DNA of 64,000 nucleotides from Burkholderiales bacterium 67-32. GTDB taxonomy: Bacteria > Pseudomonadota > Gammaproteobacteria > Burkholderiales > Burkholderiaceae_B. The stretch lies in assembly GCA_001898625.1 (NCBI GenBank), contig MKUP01000028.1:186001-250000 (forward strand). The letters run 5' to 3'. A model generated the notes under the pieces. It saw only the letters and a list, made by a program, of their open reading frames with translations, ran no database searches and had not been told where the DNA came from. Positions within the stretch are counted from its first letter, which is position 1, and each line of letters begins with the position of its first letter. Positions 8,119 through 20,313 of this stretch are shown here, piece after piece. Position numbers and translations under genes: made by a program.

Positions 8119-8286
8119 ATGGCCGATTCCAGCCAGCAGGAGCAAGCCAGGAGGTGCGGGCGCGCCTGGCGGACAGTCCTTGTCTACGCTTTGCTTGGCG
8201 CCGTGCTTGCGGTAGCCTTCGTGGGCTATTTGCGCCCGCAACTCGTCGTCGGATGGGAAGGGCTCATGGCCCTGTGCGGTTTTTGA
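8119..8286 (+). CDS. Small single-pass membrane protein (55 aa)
   Basis: A short open frame between the MFS gene and parE. The predicted protein has a polar, basic N-terminus (MADSSQQEQARRCGRAWR), one hydrophobic helix at about residues 19-37 (TVLVYALLGAVLAVAFVGY), and a short tail with RPQLVVGWEGLMALCGF. AGGAG at 8105-8109 is well placed for ATG 8119. The positive N-terminal side and the single helix suggest an inner-membrane protein with its N-terminus in the cytoplasm. No function is assigned; it is called from its ribosome site, topology and the otherwise empty gap. Confidence 0.6.
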   Translation: MADSSQQEQARRCGRAWRTVLVYALLGAVLAVAFVGYLRPQLVVGWEGLMALCGF

Positions 8287-8403
8287 ATGCCGCCCGCCGG
8301 GGAAGGGATGGGTGCCCAAAAAATGGGCGCCCCAGTCCGACCCGCATGGTTAGGCCCTCCATCCGTAAAATACCCTTCATTTTCCACAGTCGCTGGGGAT
8401 AAC

Positions 8404-12671
<4,268 letters not shown>

Positions 12672-12675
12672 CGCC

Positions 12676-13764
12676 ATGATGCGGCGGGGAGTGGCGGCGT
12701 TCCTGGCGGCCTGCTCGGTGGCGGGGTGCTCCCCCGTCAACCCGTATTACGATGCCACCCAGCCGCACCATACCCCGCAGGGGTTTCGCAACCTGTATTC
12801 ATTTGCCCATCCGGGCACGCTGGACTTCTGGCGCTGGCAGTTCGACCGATGGGCGCAGGGCCTGCCGCCGCCTCCGACGGAGTCCCTGGCTCCGGTCGTG
12901 GCGGACACCGCGTGGTTGAAGGAGCCCTCGTCCGACGTTCGGGTCAGCTGGGTCGGGCATTCCACCTTGCTGGTGCAACTGGGCAATTTCAACCTGTTGA
13001 CCGACCCGGTGTTCTCCGAGCGCGCCTCGCCCTTCGGATTCATGGGGCCCAGGCGCCACCAGCCTCCCGGCATCGCGCTGGCCGACCTGCCGCACATCGA
13101 TGCCGTGGTGATCTCGCACAACCACTACGACCATCTGGATTTCGAATCGGTCAAGGCGCTGGCTGCCCAGCCCGGCGGTCCGCCCGTTTTCATGGTGCCC
13201 CTGGGCGTGGACGTCTGGTTCCGCCAGAACGTGCCCGAGGTTACCGACTTGCGGCCGCTGGACTGGTGGGGCCAGACGGTGGTGGGCGACGCCATCCTGA
13301 CGCTGTTGCCGGTGCAGCACTGGAGCGCCCGTACGCCCTTCGACCGGAACGTCTCGCTATGGGGCGCCTGGGCGGTCCGGACGCGCGAGCCCGCGTTCAA
13401 TTTCCTGTTCGGCGGCGATTTCGGCTATTCCAAGGACATCGCCACCATAGGCGAGCGCATGGGGCCCTTCGATCTGGCCGCGCTGCCGATAGGCGCCTAT
13501 GCGCCGCGCTGGTTCATGCGCGGCCACCACATGAATCCCACCGAGGCCGTGCAGGCGCACCGGGAACTGGGCGCCAGGGCCTCCGTGGCCATCCACTGGG
13601 GCACGTTCGAGCTGACCGACGAGGCACTGGACCAGCCGCCCCGGGACCTGGCGCGGGCCCGCCGCTACGCGGGCGTCGCCACCGACGAGTTCTTCGTGAT
13701 GCGCCACGGCGAGAGCCGCATCTGGCGCGACGGCCGCTGGCTGATCCGCGCTCCGACTGATTGA
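12676..13764 (+). CDS. Lipoprotein metallo-beta-lactamase-fold hydrolase (NAPE-PLD-like)
   Basis: A 362-residue protein of the metallo-beta-lactamase superfamily, of the N-acyl-phosphatidylethanolamine phospholipase D/RomA-like group. The signal peptide ends in a lipobox (SVAGC, Cys18), so it is probably anchored to a membrane on the periplasmic side. The metal motif HNHYDHLD (H148, H150, D152, H153), GGDFGYSKD and AIHWGTF are visible. The start is ATG 12676 or 12679, five bases after parC. A phosphodiesterase or lactonase role is possible; the substrate is unknown. A copy of the dispersed palindromic repeat begins at the base after the stop. Confidence 0.88.
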   Translation: MMRRGVAAFLAACSVAGCSPVNPYYDATQPHHTPQGFRNLYSFAHPGTLDFWRWQFDRWAQGLPPPPTESLAPVVADTAWLKEPSSDVRVSWVGHSTLLVQLGNFNLLTDPVFSERASPFGFMGPRRHQPPGIALADLPHIDAVVISHNHYDHLDFESVKALAAQPGGPPVFMVPLGVDVWFRQNVPEVTDLRPLDWWGQTVVGDAILTLLPVQHWSARTPFDRNVSLWGAWAVRTREPAFNFLFGGDFGYSKDIATIGERMGPFDLAALPIGAYAPRWFMRGHHMNPTEAVQAHRELGARASVAIHWGTFELTDEALDQPPRDLARARRYAGVATDEFFVMRHGESRIWRDGRWLIRAPTD

Positions 13765-13846
13765 CCCCCCCTACGCGCTTACGCGCGCCCCCCAGGGGGC
13801 GATGCGGGTGGACCGGCGGAGCCGGATCCACCGCATCCTGGGTCTG
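13765..13846 (+). repeat. Dispersed palindromic repeat, copy A (stem type 1)
   Basis: An 82-bp element with three parts: a C-run followed by CTACGCGCTTACGCGCG, then CCCCCCAGGGGGC, then a long imperfect stem from GATGCGGGTGGACC to GGATCCACCGCATC, ending CTGGGTCTG. It starts directly after the stop codon of the MBL-fold gene and points the same way. Six more copies occur in the window. Confidence 0.9.
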
Positions 13847-13924
13847 CGGGGTTGTCTTTGTGCGGGGTGCCGGGTTCTTGCGCGATGTCGGTGGGGTGAA
13901 TGTTGTGCGGAATCGGCATTTGTC

Positions 13925-13953
13925 TTGATTTGGTCATTGATGCGCTGTATAAA
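13925..13953 (+). promoter_or_regulatory. Sigma-70-type promoter of the HNH gene
   Basis: TTGATT (13925-13930) and TATAAA (13948-13953) are separated by 17 bases, 46 bp before the GTG start of the HNH gene, within an AT-rich stretch. The match to the consensus is good for this GC-rich genome. Confidence 0.7.
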
Positions 13954-13998
13954 AAACCAGTGAAAGATAGCGATAGGCAATCCATTTAGGAGAAAACT

Positions 13999-14574
13999 GT
14001 GGCTCATCTGGTTCTCGCGCTCGATGTCGCCGGCACGCCGGTGCATTGGGTCGACATCGAAAAAGCCATCTGCCTGCACGTGGCGGGAAGGGTGGCGTGG
14101 GAACTGGGGGATACCACCGTCACCTATCGCGGGGGCACGAACCGGCTGACCGGGCTCGTCTCCACCGTCAGCACCGCCAGCATCATCGCCGTGCGCGGCC
14201 GCGAGTTCCGCGGCGACCGCTCCGCCTCCATCAGCATCAGCCGCGAGCGCCTGTTCTCGCGCGACATGCATGTCTGCGCCTACTGCGGCGGCTGTTTCCC
14301 CGAGTTCGAACTGACCATCGAGCACGTCCGCCCCGAGTCGCGCGGCGGCGCCAATACCTGGGAAAACGTGGTCACGGCCTGCCGCTCGTGCAATCAGCGC
14401 AAGGGCAACCGGACTCCCGAGCAGGCCGGCATGCCGCTGCTCTACCTGCCGTACCGGCCCAACCGCTGGGAAGGCATGATCCTGCGCAATCGCCGCATCC
14501 TGGCGGACCAGATGGAATTCCTGCTGGCCGGCGTACCCATTACAAGTAGGTTAGGACCCCCCCCTACGCGCTGA
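13999..14574 (+). CDS. HNH endonuclease domain protein
   Basis: A 191-residue protein with a zinc-supported HNH nuclease domain in its second half: CAYCGG (C93, C96), LTIEHVRPESRGG (H109), WENVV (N123) and CRSCNQRKGN (C128, C131). The N-terminal 85 residues are not a recognised domain. The start is GTG 13999 with TAGGAGAA just upstream. It has its own good promoter, and its upstream DNA is clearly richer in A and T than the surroundings. The stop codon and last residues (GPPPTR) lie inside copy B of the dispersed repeat, so the gene lies between two direct copies. Relatives occur as single genes in many betaproteobacteria; the role (repair, defence or remnant) is unknown. Confidence 0.88.
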   Translation: MAHLVLALDVAGTPVHWVDIEKAICLHVAGRVAWELGDTTVTYRGGTNRLTGLVSTVSTASIIAVRGREFRGDRSASISISRERLFSRDMHVCAYCGGCFPEFELTIEHVRPESRGGANTWENVVTACRSCNQRKGNRTPEQAGMPLLYLPYRPNRWEGMILRNRRILADQMEFLLAGVPITSRLGPPPTR

Positions 14575-14718
14575 CGCGCGCCCAGAATGGTGTGCCCCCA
14601 GCCGCTACGCGGCAGCCCCCCAAGGGGGCCGGGACCCGCCTTGGGGCGGCCCGGCGCCGGGTCCCGGGGGGCGATGCGGGTAGACCGGCAAAGCCGGATC
14701 CACCGCATCCTGGGTCTG
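14557..14718 (+). repeat. Dispersed palindromic repeat, copy B (interrupted, type 1)
   Basis: The 5' arm (C-run, CTACGCGCTGACGCGCGCCC) and the 3' stem (GATGCGGGTAGACC to GGATCCACCGCATC) match the other copies. About 80 bp of additional GC-rich palindromic DNA (near 14584-14665) separates them, including CAGCCGCTACGCGGCAG and CCCCCCAAGGGGGC. The first 18 bases are translated as the end of the HNH protein and supply its stop codon. Confidence 0.85.
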
Positions 14719-14734
14719 GGTGGGGGCTGTTATG

Positions 14735-14762
14735 CTTGAAAAAGGTGCACGCGGCCTTATCT
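14735..14762 (+). promoter_or_regulatory. Heat-shock (sigma-32) promoter of htpG
   Basis: CTTGAAA (14735-14741), a 13-base spacer and CCTTATCT (14755-14762) match the sigma-32 pattern CTTGAAA-N(11-16)-CCCCATNT in 13 of 14 defined positions at best reading of the -35 and 5-6 of 7 in the -10. It lies about 100 bp before the htpG start, where a heat-shock promoter is expected. Confidence 0.75.
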
Positions 14763-14781
14763 AGGCCGCGTGAGCTTTTTG
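14748..14781 (+). terminator. Hairpin overlapping the htpG promoter
   Basis: CACGCGGCC and GGCCGCGTG form a perfect 9-bp stem with a 7-base loop, followed by AGC and five T. It can end transcription arriving from the HNH gene. The left arm and loop also contain the -10 element of the heat-shock promoter, so it might instead bind a regulator or fold at the 5' end of the htpG mRNA. Confidence 0.6.
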
Positions 14782-14864
14782 CTCCAATCGAACAACTTCC
14801 TTTCGTCAACCGCCATGCTTGGCGCACCTGAACCATGCGCGCCGGGATGGGTTTTGTTATTGCC

Positions 14865-16769
14865 ATGAGTCAGACCAACACCTCCGAAACCCTGGGCTTC
14901 CAGACCGAAGTCAAGCAGTTGCTGCACCTGATGATCCACTCGCTGTACAGCAACAAGGAAATCTTCCTGCGCGAGCTGGTCTCCAATGCGTCCGATGCCT
15001 GCGACAAGCTGCGTTTCGAGGCCATCGACCGGCCGGAGCTGCTGGAGGGCGATGGCGAGACGGCCATCCGCGTGGGCTTCGACAAGGCCGCGCGGACCAT
15101 CACGATTTCCGACAACGGCATAGGCATGACGCGGGACGAGGCCATTGCCAACCTGGGCACCATCGCCCGCTCGGGCACGCGCGAGTTCTTCCAGCAACTG
15201 ACCGGCGACAAGCAGAAGGATGCGCAACTGATCGGCCAGTTCGGGGTGGGGTTCTATTCGTCGTTCATCGTCGCGCAGAAGGTCACCGTCATCAGCCGCC
15301 GCGCGGGCCTGCCGGCGGACCAGGCGATACGCTGGGAATCGGCCGGCGACGGCGAGTTCACCATCTCGGCGGCCGAGAAGGCCGGGCGCGGCACGGACAT
15401 CATCCTGACGCTGCGCGAGGACGAGGACGACTTCCTGTCGTCGTGGAAACTGCGCGATATCCTGCGGCGCTATTCGGACCACATCTCCGTTCCCATCCTG
15501 ATGAAGAAAGAGGAGTGGGACGCCGAGAAATCCGAGCAGGTCACGCGCGACGAGGACGAGACTGTCAACCAGGCCAGCGCCCTGTGGACGCGCAGCAAGT
15601 CCGAGATCACCGACGAGCAGTACGCCGAGTTCTACAAGCACGTGGCGCACGACTTCGAGGAACCGCTGGCCTGGAGCCACAACCGGGTCGAAGGCCGCAG
15701 CGAATACACGCAACTGCTGTACGTGCCCCGGCGCGCGCCGTTCGACATGTGGGACCGCAACAAGAAGCACGGAGTCAAGCTGTACGTGAAGCGCGTCTTC
15801 ATCATGGACGACGCCGAGCAACTGCTGCCCGGCTACCTGCGCTTCGTGCGCGGCGTCATCGACTCGGCCGACCTGCCGCTGAACGTGTCGCGCGAGATCC
15901 TGCAGGAAAGCCGCGACGTGCGCGCCATCCGCGAAGGCAGTGCCAAGCGCGTGCTGAGCCTGCTGGAAGACCTGGCGGAGAATCGCAAGGACGACTACGC
16001 GACGTTCTGGACCGAGTTCGGCCAGGTGTTGAAGGAAGGCGTGGGCGAGGACGCGGCCAACCTGGAACGCATCCTGAAGCTGCTGCGCTTCGCGTCCACG
16101 CAGGACGGAACCCCCGCGCAGACGGTGTCGCTGGCCGACTACGTGGCCCGCATGAAGGAAGGCCAGGACAAGATCTACTACGTCACGGCCGAGACCTTCG
16201 CCGCGGCCAGCAGCAGCCCGCACCTGGAAATCTTCCGCAAGAAGGGCATCGAGGTCCTGCTGCTGACCGACCGCGTCGATGAATGGATGCTGTCCTTCGT
16301 CAACGAGTTCGACGGCAAGCCGCTGATCTCCATCGCCAAGGGCGGCCTGGACCTGGGCGCGCTGGCCGACGAGGAAGAGAAGAAGCAGCAGGACGAGGTC
16401 TCGGAAGAACTGAAGCCGGTGGTCGAGCGGCTGAAGGCCGCGCTGGGCGAGGCGGTCAAGGACGTGCGCGTGACCTTCCGCCTGGTCGATTCCCCCGCCT
16501 GCGTGGTGGTGGACCAGCAGGACATGAGCCAGCACCTGCAACGCCTGCTCAAGGCGGCCGGACAGGCCGCGCCCGAGTCGCGCCCCATCCTGGAGATCAA
16601 CCCGGGCCATCCGCTGATCGCGCGCGTGCGGCAGGCCAGCGACGCCGACTTCGGACCCTGGGCCCGGCTGCTGTTGGACCAGGCCCTGCTGGCCGAGGGC
16701 GCGGCGCTGGAGGATCCGGCCGCGTTCGTGCGCAGCATGAACAACCTGTTGCTGAGCCAGGCCTCTTGA
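14865..16769 (+). CDS. htpG: Molecular chaperone HtpG (Hsp90)
   Basis: The 634-residue cytoplasmic Hsp90 chaperone. The GHKL ATPase domain shows [29 protein letters not shown] and [14 protein letters not shown]; the middle domain has [15 protein letters not shown] and the C-terminal dimerisation domain follows. The length equals that of other betaproteobacterial HtpG. ATG 14865 gives [16 protein letters not shown], preferred over the open-frame start at 14835. It is controlled by a sigma-32-like promoter at 14735-14762. The last bases overlap a possible TTG start of the next gene. Confidence 0.98.
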   Translation: MSQTNTSETLGFQTEVKQLLHLMIHSLYSNKEIFLRELVSNASDACDKLRFEAIDRPELLEGDGETAIRVGFDKAARTITISDNGIGMTRDEAIANLGTIARSGTREFFQQLTGDKQKDAQLIGQFGVGFYSSFIVAQKVTVISRRAGLPADQAIRWESAGDGEFTISAAEKAGRGTDIILTLREDEDDFLSSWKLRDILRRYSDHISVPILMKKEEWDAEKSEQVTRDEDETVNQASALWTRSKSEITDEQYAEFYKHVAHDFEEPLAWSHNRVEGRSEYTQLLYVPRRAPFDMWDRNKKHGVKLYVKRVFIMDDAEQLLPGYLRFVRGVIDSADLPLNVSREILQESRDVRAIREGSAKRVLSLLEDLAENRKDDYATFWTEFGQVLKEGVGEDAANLERILKLLRFASTQDGTPAQTVSLADYVARMKEGQDKIYYVTAETFAAASSSPHLEIFRKKGIEVLLLTDRVDEWMLSFVNEFDGKPLISIAKGGLDLGALADEEEKKQQDEVSEELKPVVERLKAALGEAVKDVRVTFRLVDSPACVVVDQQDMSQHLQRLLKAAGQAAPESRPILEINPGHPLIARVRQASDADFGPWARLLLDQALLAEGAALEDPAAFVRSMNNLLLSQAS

Positions 16770-17581
16770 ACCGCCGGGCGCAACAGTCCGGGCCGGACCG
16801 GCGGCGGGCCGCCGGTCCCAGCGAGCTCGACGAGCCAACGTTCTCGGAAGAACAGGGCGTTCGCTACCTGCATTTCGGCAGCCCCTGGATCCAGGGCGCG
16901 ATGCGGATACGCAGCCCGTTCACGCTGGAGCTGGAGTACACGCGCCAGATGATGGCGTGGCTGCTGTTTCTCGATCCGCCCGAGGCCGGCGGCGAGCAGG
17001 CCATCGGCACCTTGGGGCTGGGCGCGGGATCCCTGACGCGCTTCTGCCTGAAGCACACCGACAGCCTGGTGCATGCGGTGGAATGGAATCCCAGCGTGAC
17101 CGCCGCCTGCCGCGCCTACTTCCGCCTGCCGGCCGACAACGAACGTTTCATGGTGACCCATGACGACGCGGGCGCGTGGGTGGAGGACATCGCCAACCGC
17201 GGCAGTTGCCGCGCCTTGATGGTGGACTTGTACGACCATGCCGCGCGCGGCCCGGTGCGCGATTCCGTGGAGTTCTATCGCGGTTGCCGGCGGGTGGTCA
17301 GCGCCAATGCCAGCCAGGCCGGCATTGTGGTCGTCAACCTGTTCGGCGCGCACGACAGCTACGAACACAACCACCGCAACCTGGACGAGGCGTTCGAGGG
17401 GCGCGTGGCGGTCCTGCCGGAAATCGAGGAAGGAAACCGGGTGGCGATCGCCCTGGCCGGCCCGGCCTTGCGCATCGACGCGCAGGCGCTGCTGGCCCGT
17501 GCCGACGAGGTCGAGCACCGCTACGGCCTGCCGGCGCGCAAATGGGCACGTTCGCTGGTACCGGAGCTGGCGCGGTTGTGA
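16766..17581 (+). CDS. Spermidine-synthase-like methyltransferase-fold protein
   Basis: A 271-residue protein resembling the spermidine synthase superfamily. The Rossmann-like core shows [13 protein letters not shown] (nucleotide loop) and [19 protein letters not shown], then [12 protein letters not shown]. The polyamine synthase active-site residues are not clearly conserved and no speD partner is adjacent, so true spermidine synthesis is doubtful. TTG 16766 overlaps the htpG stop (TTGA) and is proposed as a coupled start; no better start or ribosome site is seen before the conserved part. Its stop overlaps the GTG start of the glycosylase gene, so the two are coupled. Confidence 0.75.
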   Translation: MNRRAQQSGPDRRRAAGPSELDEPTFSEEQGVRYLHFGSPWIQGAMRIRSPFTLELEYTRQMMAWLLFLDPPEAGGEQAIGTLGLGAGSLTRFCLKHTDSLVHAVEWNPSVTAACRAYFRLPADNERFMVTHDDAGAWVEDIANRGSCRALMVDLYDHAARGPVRDSVEFYRGCRRVVSANASQAGIVVVNLFGAHDSYEHNHRNLDEAFEGRVAVLPEIEEGNRVAIALAGPALRIDAQALLARADEVEHRYGLPARKWARSLVPELARL

Positions 17582-18087
17582 GCGCCGCGGCGCCGCCCCA
17601 GCTCAGCGGTTTTCCTCCGGTCCTGGCGCCCGACGCCAGGACACTGCTGCTGGGCAGTTTCCCGGGCGTGGCTTCGCTGGACATGGGCCAGTACTACGCC
17701 CATCCGCGCAACCAGTTCTGGCGCCTGCTGGGCGCCTGCCTGGAGATCGAGGCACTGCACCTGATGCCCTACGAGGAACGCCTGCGCGTCGCCGTGCGGC
17801 ACCGCGTGGGCATCTGGGACGTCGTCGCCCGTTGCAGGCGCCAGGGCAGTCTCGATGCCGCCGTGACCGAAGCCGAGGCCAATCCGCTCGCCGCCTACCT
17901 GAAGGAGCATGCGCCCCGGCTCGAATGCATAGGTTTCAACGGCGGCCTGTCCTGGAAGCTGGGCCATCACCTGGCCGACTACGGCTACCGCGTGTTCCGG
18001 CTGCCTTCTTCGTCGCCGGCTGCCGCGGCGCATAGCTTCGAGCAGAAGCTGGAGCAATGGCGGCCCCTGTTCGCATGTCGGTCGTGA
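17578..18087 (+). CDS. DNA-deoxyinosine glycosylase (UDG superfamily, family 6-like)
   Basis: A 169-residue uracil-DNA-glycosylase-fold enzyme of the hypoxanthine-DNA glycosylase group, which removes deaminated adenine from DNA. Motif 1 reads LLLGSFPGVASLDMGQYYAH, followed by PRNQFWRLLG, whose Asn is the proposed catalytic residue; the second motif is LPSSSPA. The GTG start at 17578 forms a GTGA overlap with the upstream stop. The last 152 bases are antisense to the end of the convergent LysR gene, an unusually long overlap; PSSSPA lies in the shared part, so the glycosylase end is real. Confidence 0.85.
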   Translation: MSAAAPPQLSGFPPVLAPDARTLLLGSFPGVASLDMGQYYAHPRNQFWRLLGACLEIEALHLMPYEERLRVAVRHRVGIWDVVARCRRQGSLDAAVTEAEANPLAAYLKEHAPRLECIGFNGGLSWKLGHHLADYGYRVFRLPSSSPAAAAHSFEQKLEQWRPLFACRS

Positions 18088-19015
18088 TCTCCTGCTGCAA
18101 CAGGTCGTCCGTCAGGTGGCGGATCTCCTGGATCAGGGCCTTGCTGGCGGTCGACAGCATGGTGTCGCGCCGGTAGGCGATGCCTATCATGTGCGTGCTC
18201 AGCAGCTTCCTGCCCACCGCCGGCTGGAGTGGCAGCTCCACGATGTTCCCGGTATGTTTCTCCAGGCGTGCGGAGTCGTAGCGGGCCAGGCCGATGCAAT
18301 CGCTGGCCACCAGCGTCGAGCGGAAGAAATAGAAGGAATCGGTGCGGATCACGCTGTTGGCGAAGGGCGTGCCCTGCGCGCGCATCATCTGCCTGAGCGT
18401 GACTTCCAACTGCGAGCATTCCGACAGCACCAGCCAGGGGTAGTCGGCCAGGTGGGTGCCGGTGCCGTCGAAGGTTTCCAGTACCGGATGGTCGGCCCGC
18501 ACGAACAGCGCGGTGCGGTCGGGGAAGAGGGGTTCGGACACCAGCTCGTCGGCGTATTCGTCGTCCTCGATGCCGACGATGACGAAGTCCAGGTCGCCGC
18601 GCAGCAGCGGGCCCAGCATGCTGCTGCGATGGCCGAACCGATAGTTCACCGTCAGCCGCCGCGCGCGCTGCGTCAGGTTCAAGGTGGCCTTGGGCAGGAT
18701 CTGGTTCTGCAGCAGGCCGGGCACCACGCCCACGTTGACCTCGCCCATCGAGACGTCGCGCAGCGCGCGTGCTTCGTTTTCCAGCTTGCGGAACTCGGCG
18801 TCGACCAGCTTGGCGCGGGTATAGATGGTTTCGCCGAAGGAGGTCAGGCTCACGCCGCGCGCGTTGCGGGTGAACAGCTCCACACCCAGGGCCTCTTCCA
18901 GGTCTTGCAGGTCCTTGGTCAGCGACGGTTGCGAGACGTTCAGGTGGGTGGCCGCCTTGTTGATGCTGCCGAGTTCGGCGATGGCCAGGAAGCGTTTGAG
19001 GGTGCGCAGGTTCAT
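17936..19015 (-). CDS. LysR-family transcriptional regulator
   Basis: A 359-residue LysR regulator. The N-terminal HTH (about residues 3-60) reads LKRFLAIAELGSINKAATHL and VSQPSLTKDLQDLEEALGV; the effector domain follows. It is about 50 residues longer than usual. The extra C-terminal tail, rich in Arg, Pro and Ala, lies opposite the end of the glycosylase gene and looks like read-through into non-family sequence. It is divergent from the M24/Bug/dioxygenase operon and very likely controls it. An ATATC-N9-GATAT dyad is located just before its start. Confidence 0.92.
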   Translation of the reverse strand: MNLRTLKRFLAIAELGSINKAATHLNVSQPSLTKDLQDLEEALGVELFTRNARGVSLTSFGETIYTRAKLVDAEFRKLENEARALRDVSMGEVNVGVVPGLLQNQILPKATLNLTQRARRLTVNYRFGHRSSMLGPLLRGDLDFVIVGIEDDEYADELVSEPLFPDRTALFVRADHPVLETFDGTGTHLADYPWLVLSECSQLEVTLRQMMRAQGTPFANSVIRTDSFYFFRSTLVASDCIGLARYDSARLEKHTGNIVELPLQPAVGRKLLSTHMIGIAYRRDTMLSTASKALIQEIRHLTDDLLQQEITTDMRTGAAIAPASARSYAPRQPATKKAAGTRGSRSRPGDGPASRTGRR

Positions 19016-19024
19016 GGTGCCAGC

Positions 19025-19043
19025 ATATCAATATTTCCGATAT
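19025..19043. promoter_or_regulatory. Candidate LysR binding site
   Basis: ATATC and GATAT form a dyad around nine bases, with a T-N11-A centre, in the AT-rich gap between the LysR gene and the divergent operon. It lies 10 bp before the LysR start codon, a common position for autoregulation. It was identified by pattern only. Confidence 0.45.
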
Positions 19044-19177
19044 CTGGTAGAGAAAATTGTATTTGTTGTCTATAGCTAGCCTACGTATTCTGTCGCCCAT
19101 GACGAGAGCCCGCCGCGCGCGGGCGCCAGAACACGAAAGGCCGGGCCGCCGCCGCCCGGCAGGAGGGAGAGACAGCA

Positions 19178-20287
19178 ATGAGCGCGCAACTCAGGGAAGA
19201 GCGGGGCGTCCGCCTGCGGACCGCCATGGAACAGGCAGGCCTGGATCTGCTGGTGGTGACGGGTAATGCCTGGCGCAGCGACTATCTGCGCTACGCGCTG
19301 GACGTGACGCCCATGGAGGGCCAGGCCGTGGCCTTCGTCACCGCCAACGATGCCTGGCTGATGGTCGAGACGCCGGCCGAGGCCGAGCGTATCGCGGCCG
19401 AGCAACCCGGCTTGAAGGTGGAGTGGCGCGCCGACCTGTTGGCCCGCGTACGGCAGGCGCTGGATGCCGCCCGGCCCGAACGCACCGGCCTCGCGCCCGC
19501 GCATTCGACGCCGGCGCTGTTGGCGCGCAGCGCCGCGGGCGCGGGCATGCAGGCGGCCACCGCCCTGCTCGACGGTCTGATGGTGCGCAAGACCGCCGCC
19601 GAGGCCGACCGGGTCGAGCAGGCGGTGCGCCTGGCCGACGAAGGCTACGAGGTCTTCCGCGCGGCCGCCCGGGTGGGCAGGCGCGAATTCGAGCTGGTGG
19701 GTGAACTCGAGGCCTGGCTGCGGACCCAGGGCTGTCCGGAGAATTTCATGATCATGGGATCGGGCGGCAAGGAAGTCCGCACCATGCGTCCGCCGGGCGA
19801 GCGCCAACTGGCCGCGGGCGACCTGGTCACGACCGAGCTCACGCCCTGCCTGGACGGGTACTACGCGCAGATCTGCCGCACCCTGGTACTGGGCACGCCC
19901 ACGCGCGAGCAGCTCGATTCCTACCAGGTGTTCATGGACGCGCTGGAGGCGGGCATCGCCGCGGTGAAGCCGGGCAATACCCATGGCGACGTGGCGCGCG
20001 CGCAGAACGACATCTTCCGCCGCCATGGCCTGGGCGAATACGTGACCTCCAAGTACACCCGCGTGCGCGGCCACGGCATGGGGCTCTACGTCGACGGCCC
20101 GCACGTGCTGGAAGACGTCGACCTGGTGCTGGAGCCCGACATGACCCTGGTCGTCCATCCCAACACCTACCACCCGGTGGCTGGCTACATCGTGCTGGGC
20201 GACACCGTGCGCGTGACCGCCGGCGGCTGCAAGGTGCTGACCCGCACGCCGCGCGAGCTGCGCAGCGCCCCGGCCGGCCTGGCCTGA
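19178..20287 (+). CDS. M24-family (creatinase/Xaa-Pro aminopeptidase fold) protein
   Basis: A 369-residue pita-bread-fold protein: creatinase N-terminal domain (about residues 1-130) then an M24 catalytic domain. Of the five metal ligands of M24 peptidases (D, D, H, E, E), only the histidine segment RGHGMGLYVDGPH is intact. The first Asp region reads TTELTPCLDG, the second AQICRT instead of a D-containing SDxTRT, the Glu in EPGxY is VVHPNTY, and the last Glu is VLGDTV. The protein therefore probably works without metal, as creatinase does, on an amidine- or amide-like small molecule. It begins the LysR-divergent operon and is followed by another degenerate M24 gene. Confidence 0.85.
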   Translation: MSAQLREERGVRLRTAMEQAGLDLLVVTGNAWRSDYLRYALDVTPMEGQAVAFVTANDAWLMVETPAEAERIAAEQPGLKVEWRADLLARVRQALDAARPERTGLAPAHSTPALLARSAAGAGMQAATALLDGLMVRKTAAEADRVEQAVRLADEGYEVFRAAARVGRREFELVGELEAWLRTQGCPENFMIMGSGGKEVRTMRPPGERQLAAGDLVTTELTPCLDGYYAQICRTLVLGTPTREQLDSYQVFMDALEAGIAAVKPGNTHGDVARAQNDIFRRHGLGEYVTSKYTRVRGHGMGLYVDGPHVLEDVDLVLEPDMTLVVHPNTYHPVAGYIVLGDTVRVTAGGCKVLTRTPRELRSAPAGLA

Positions 20288-20313
20288 TTCGGTATTCACA
20301 GAAGGATTCGTTT

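Noticed and set aside
8287-8403. A longer N-terminus for ParE
   Set aside because: The 39 additional residues are not family-like; TTG 8404 gives the standard ParE start.
13765-14718. Insertion sequence around the HNH gene
   Set aside because: The flanking copies are direct, not inverted, belong to a genome-dispersed family, and no transposase is encoded.
14757-16838. A 693-codon open frame antisense to htpG
   Set aside because: It is a shadow of htpG; no ribosome site or recognisable domain.
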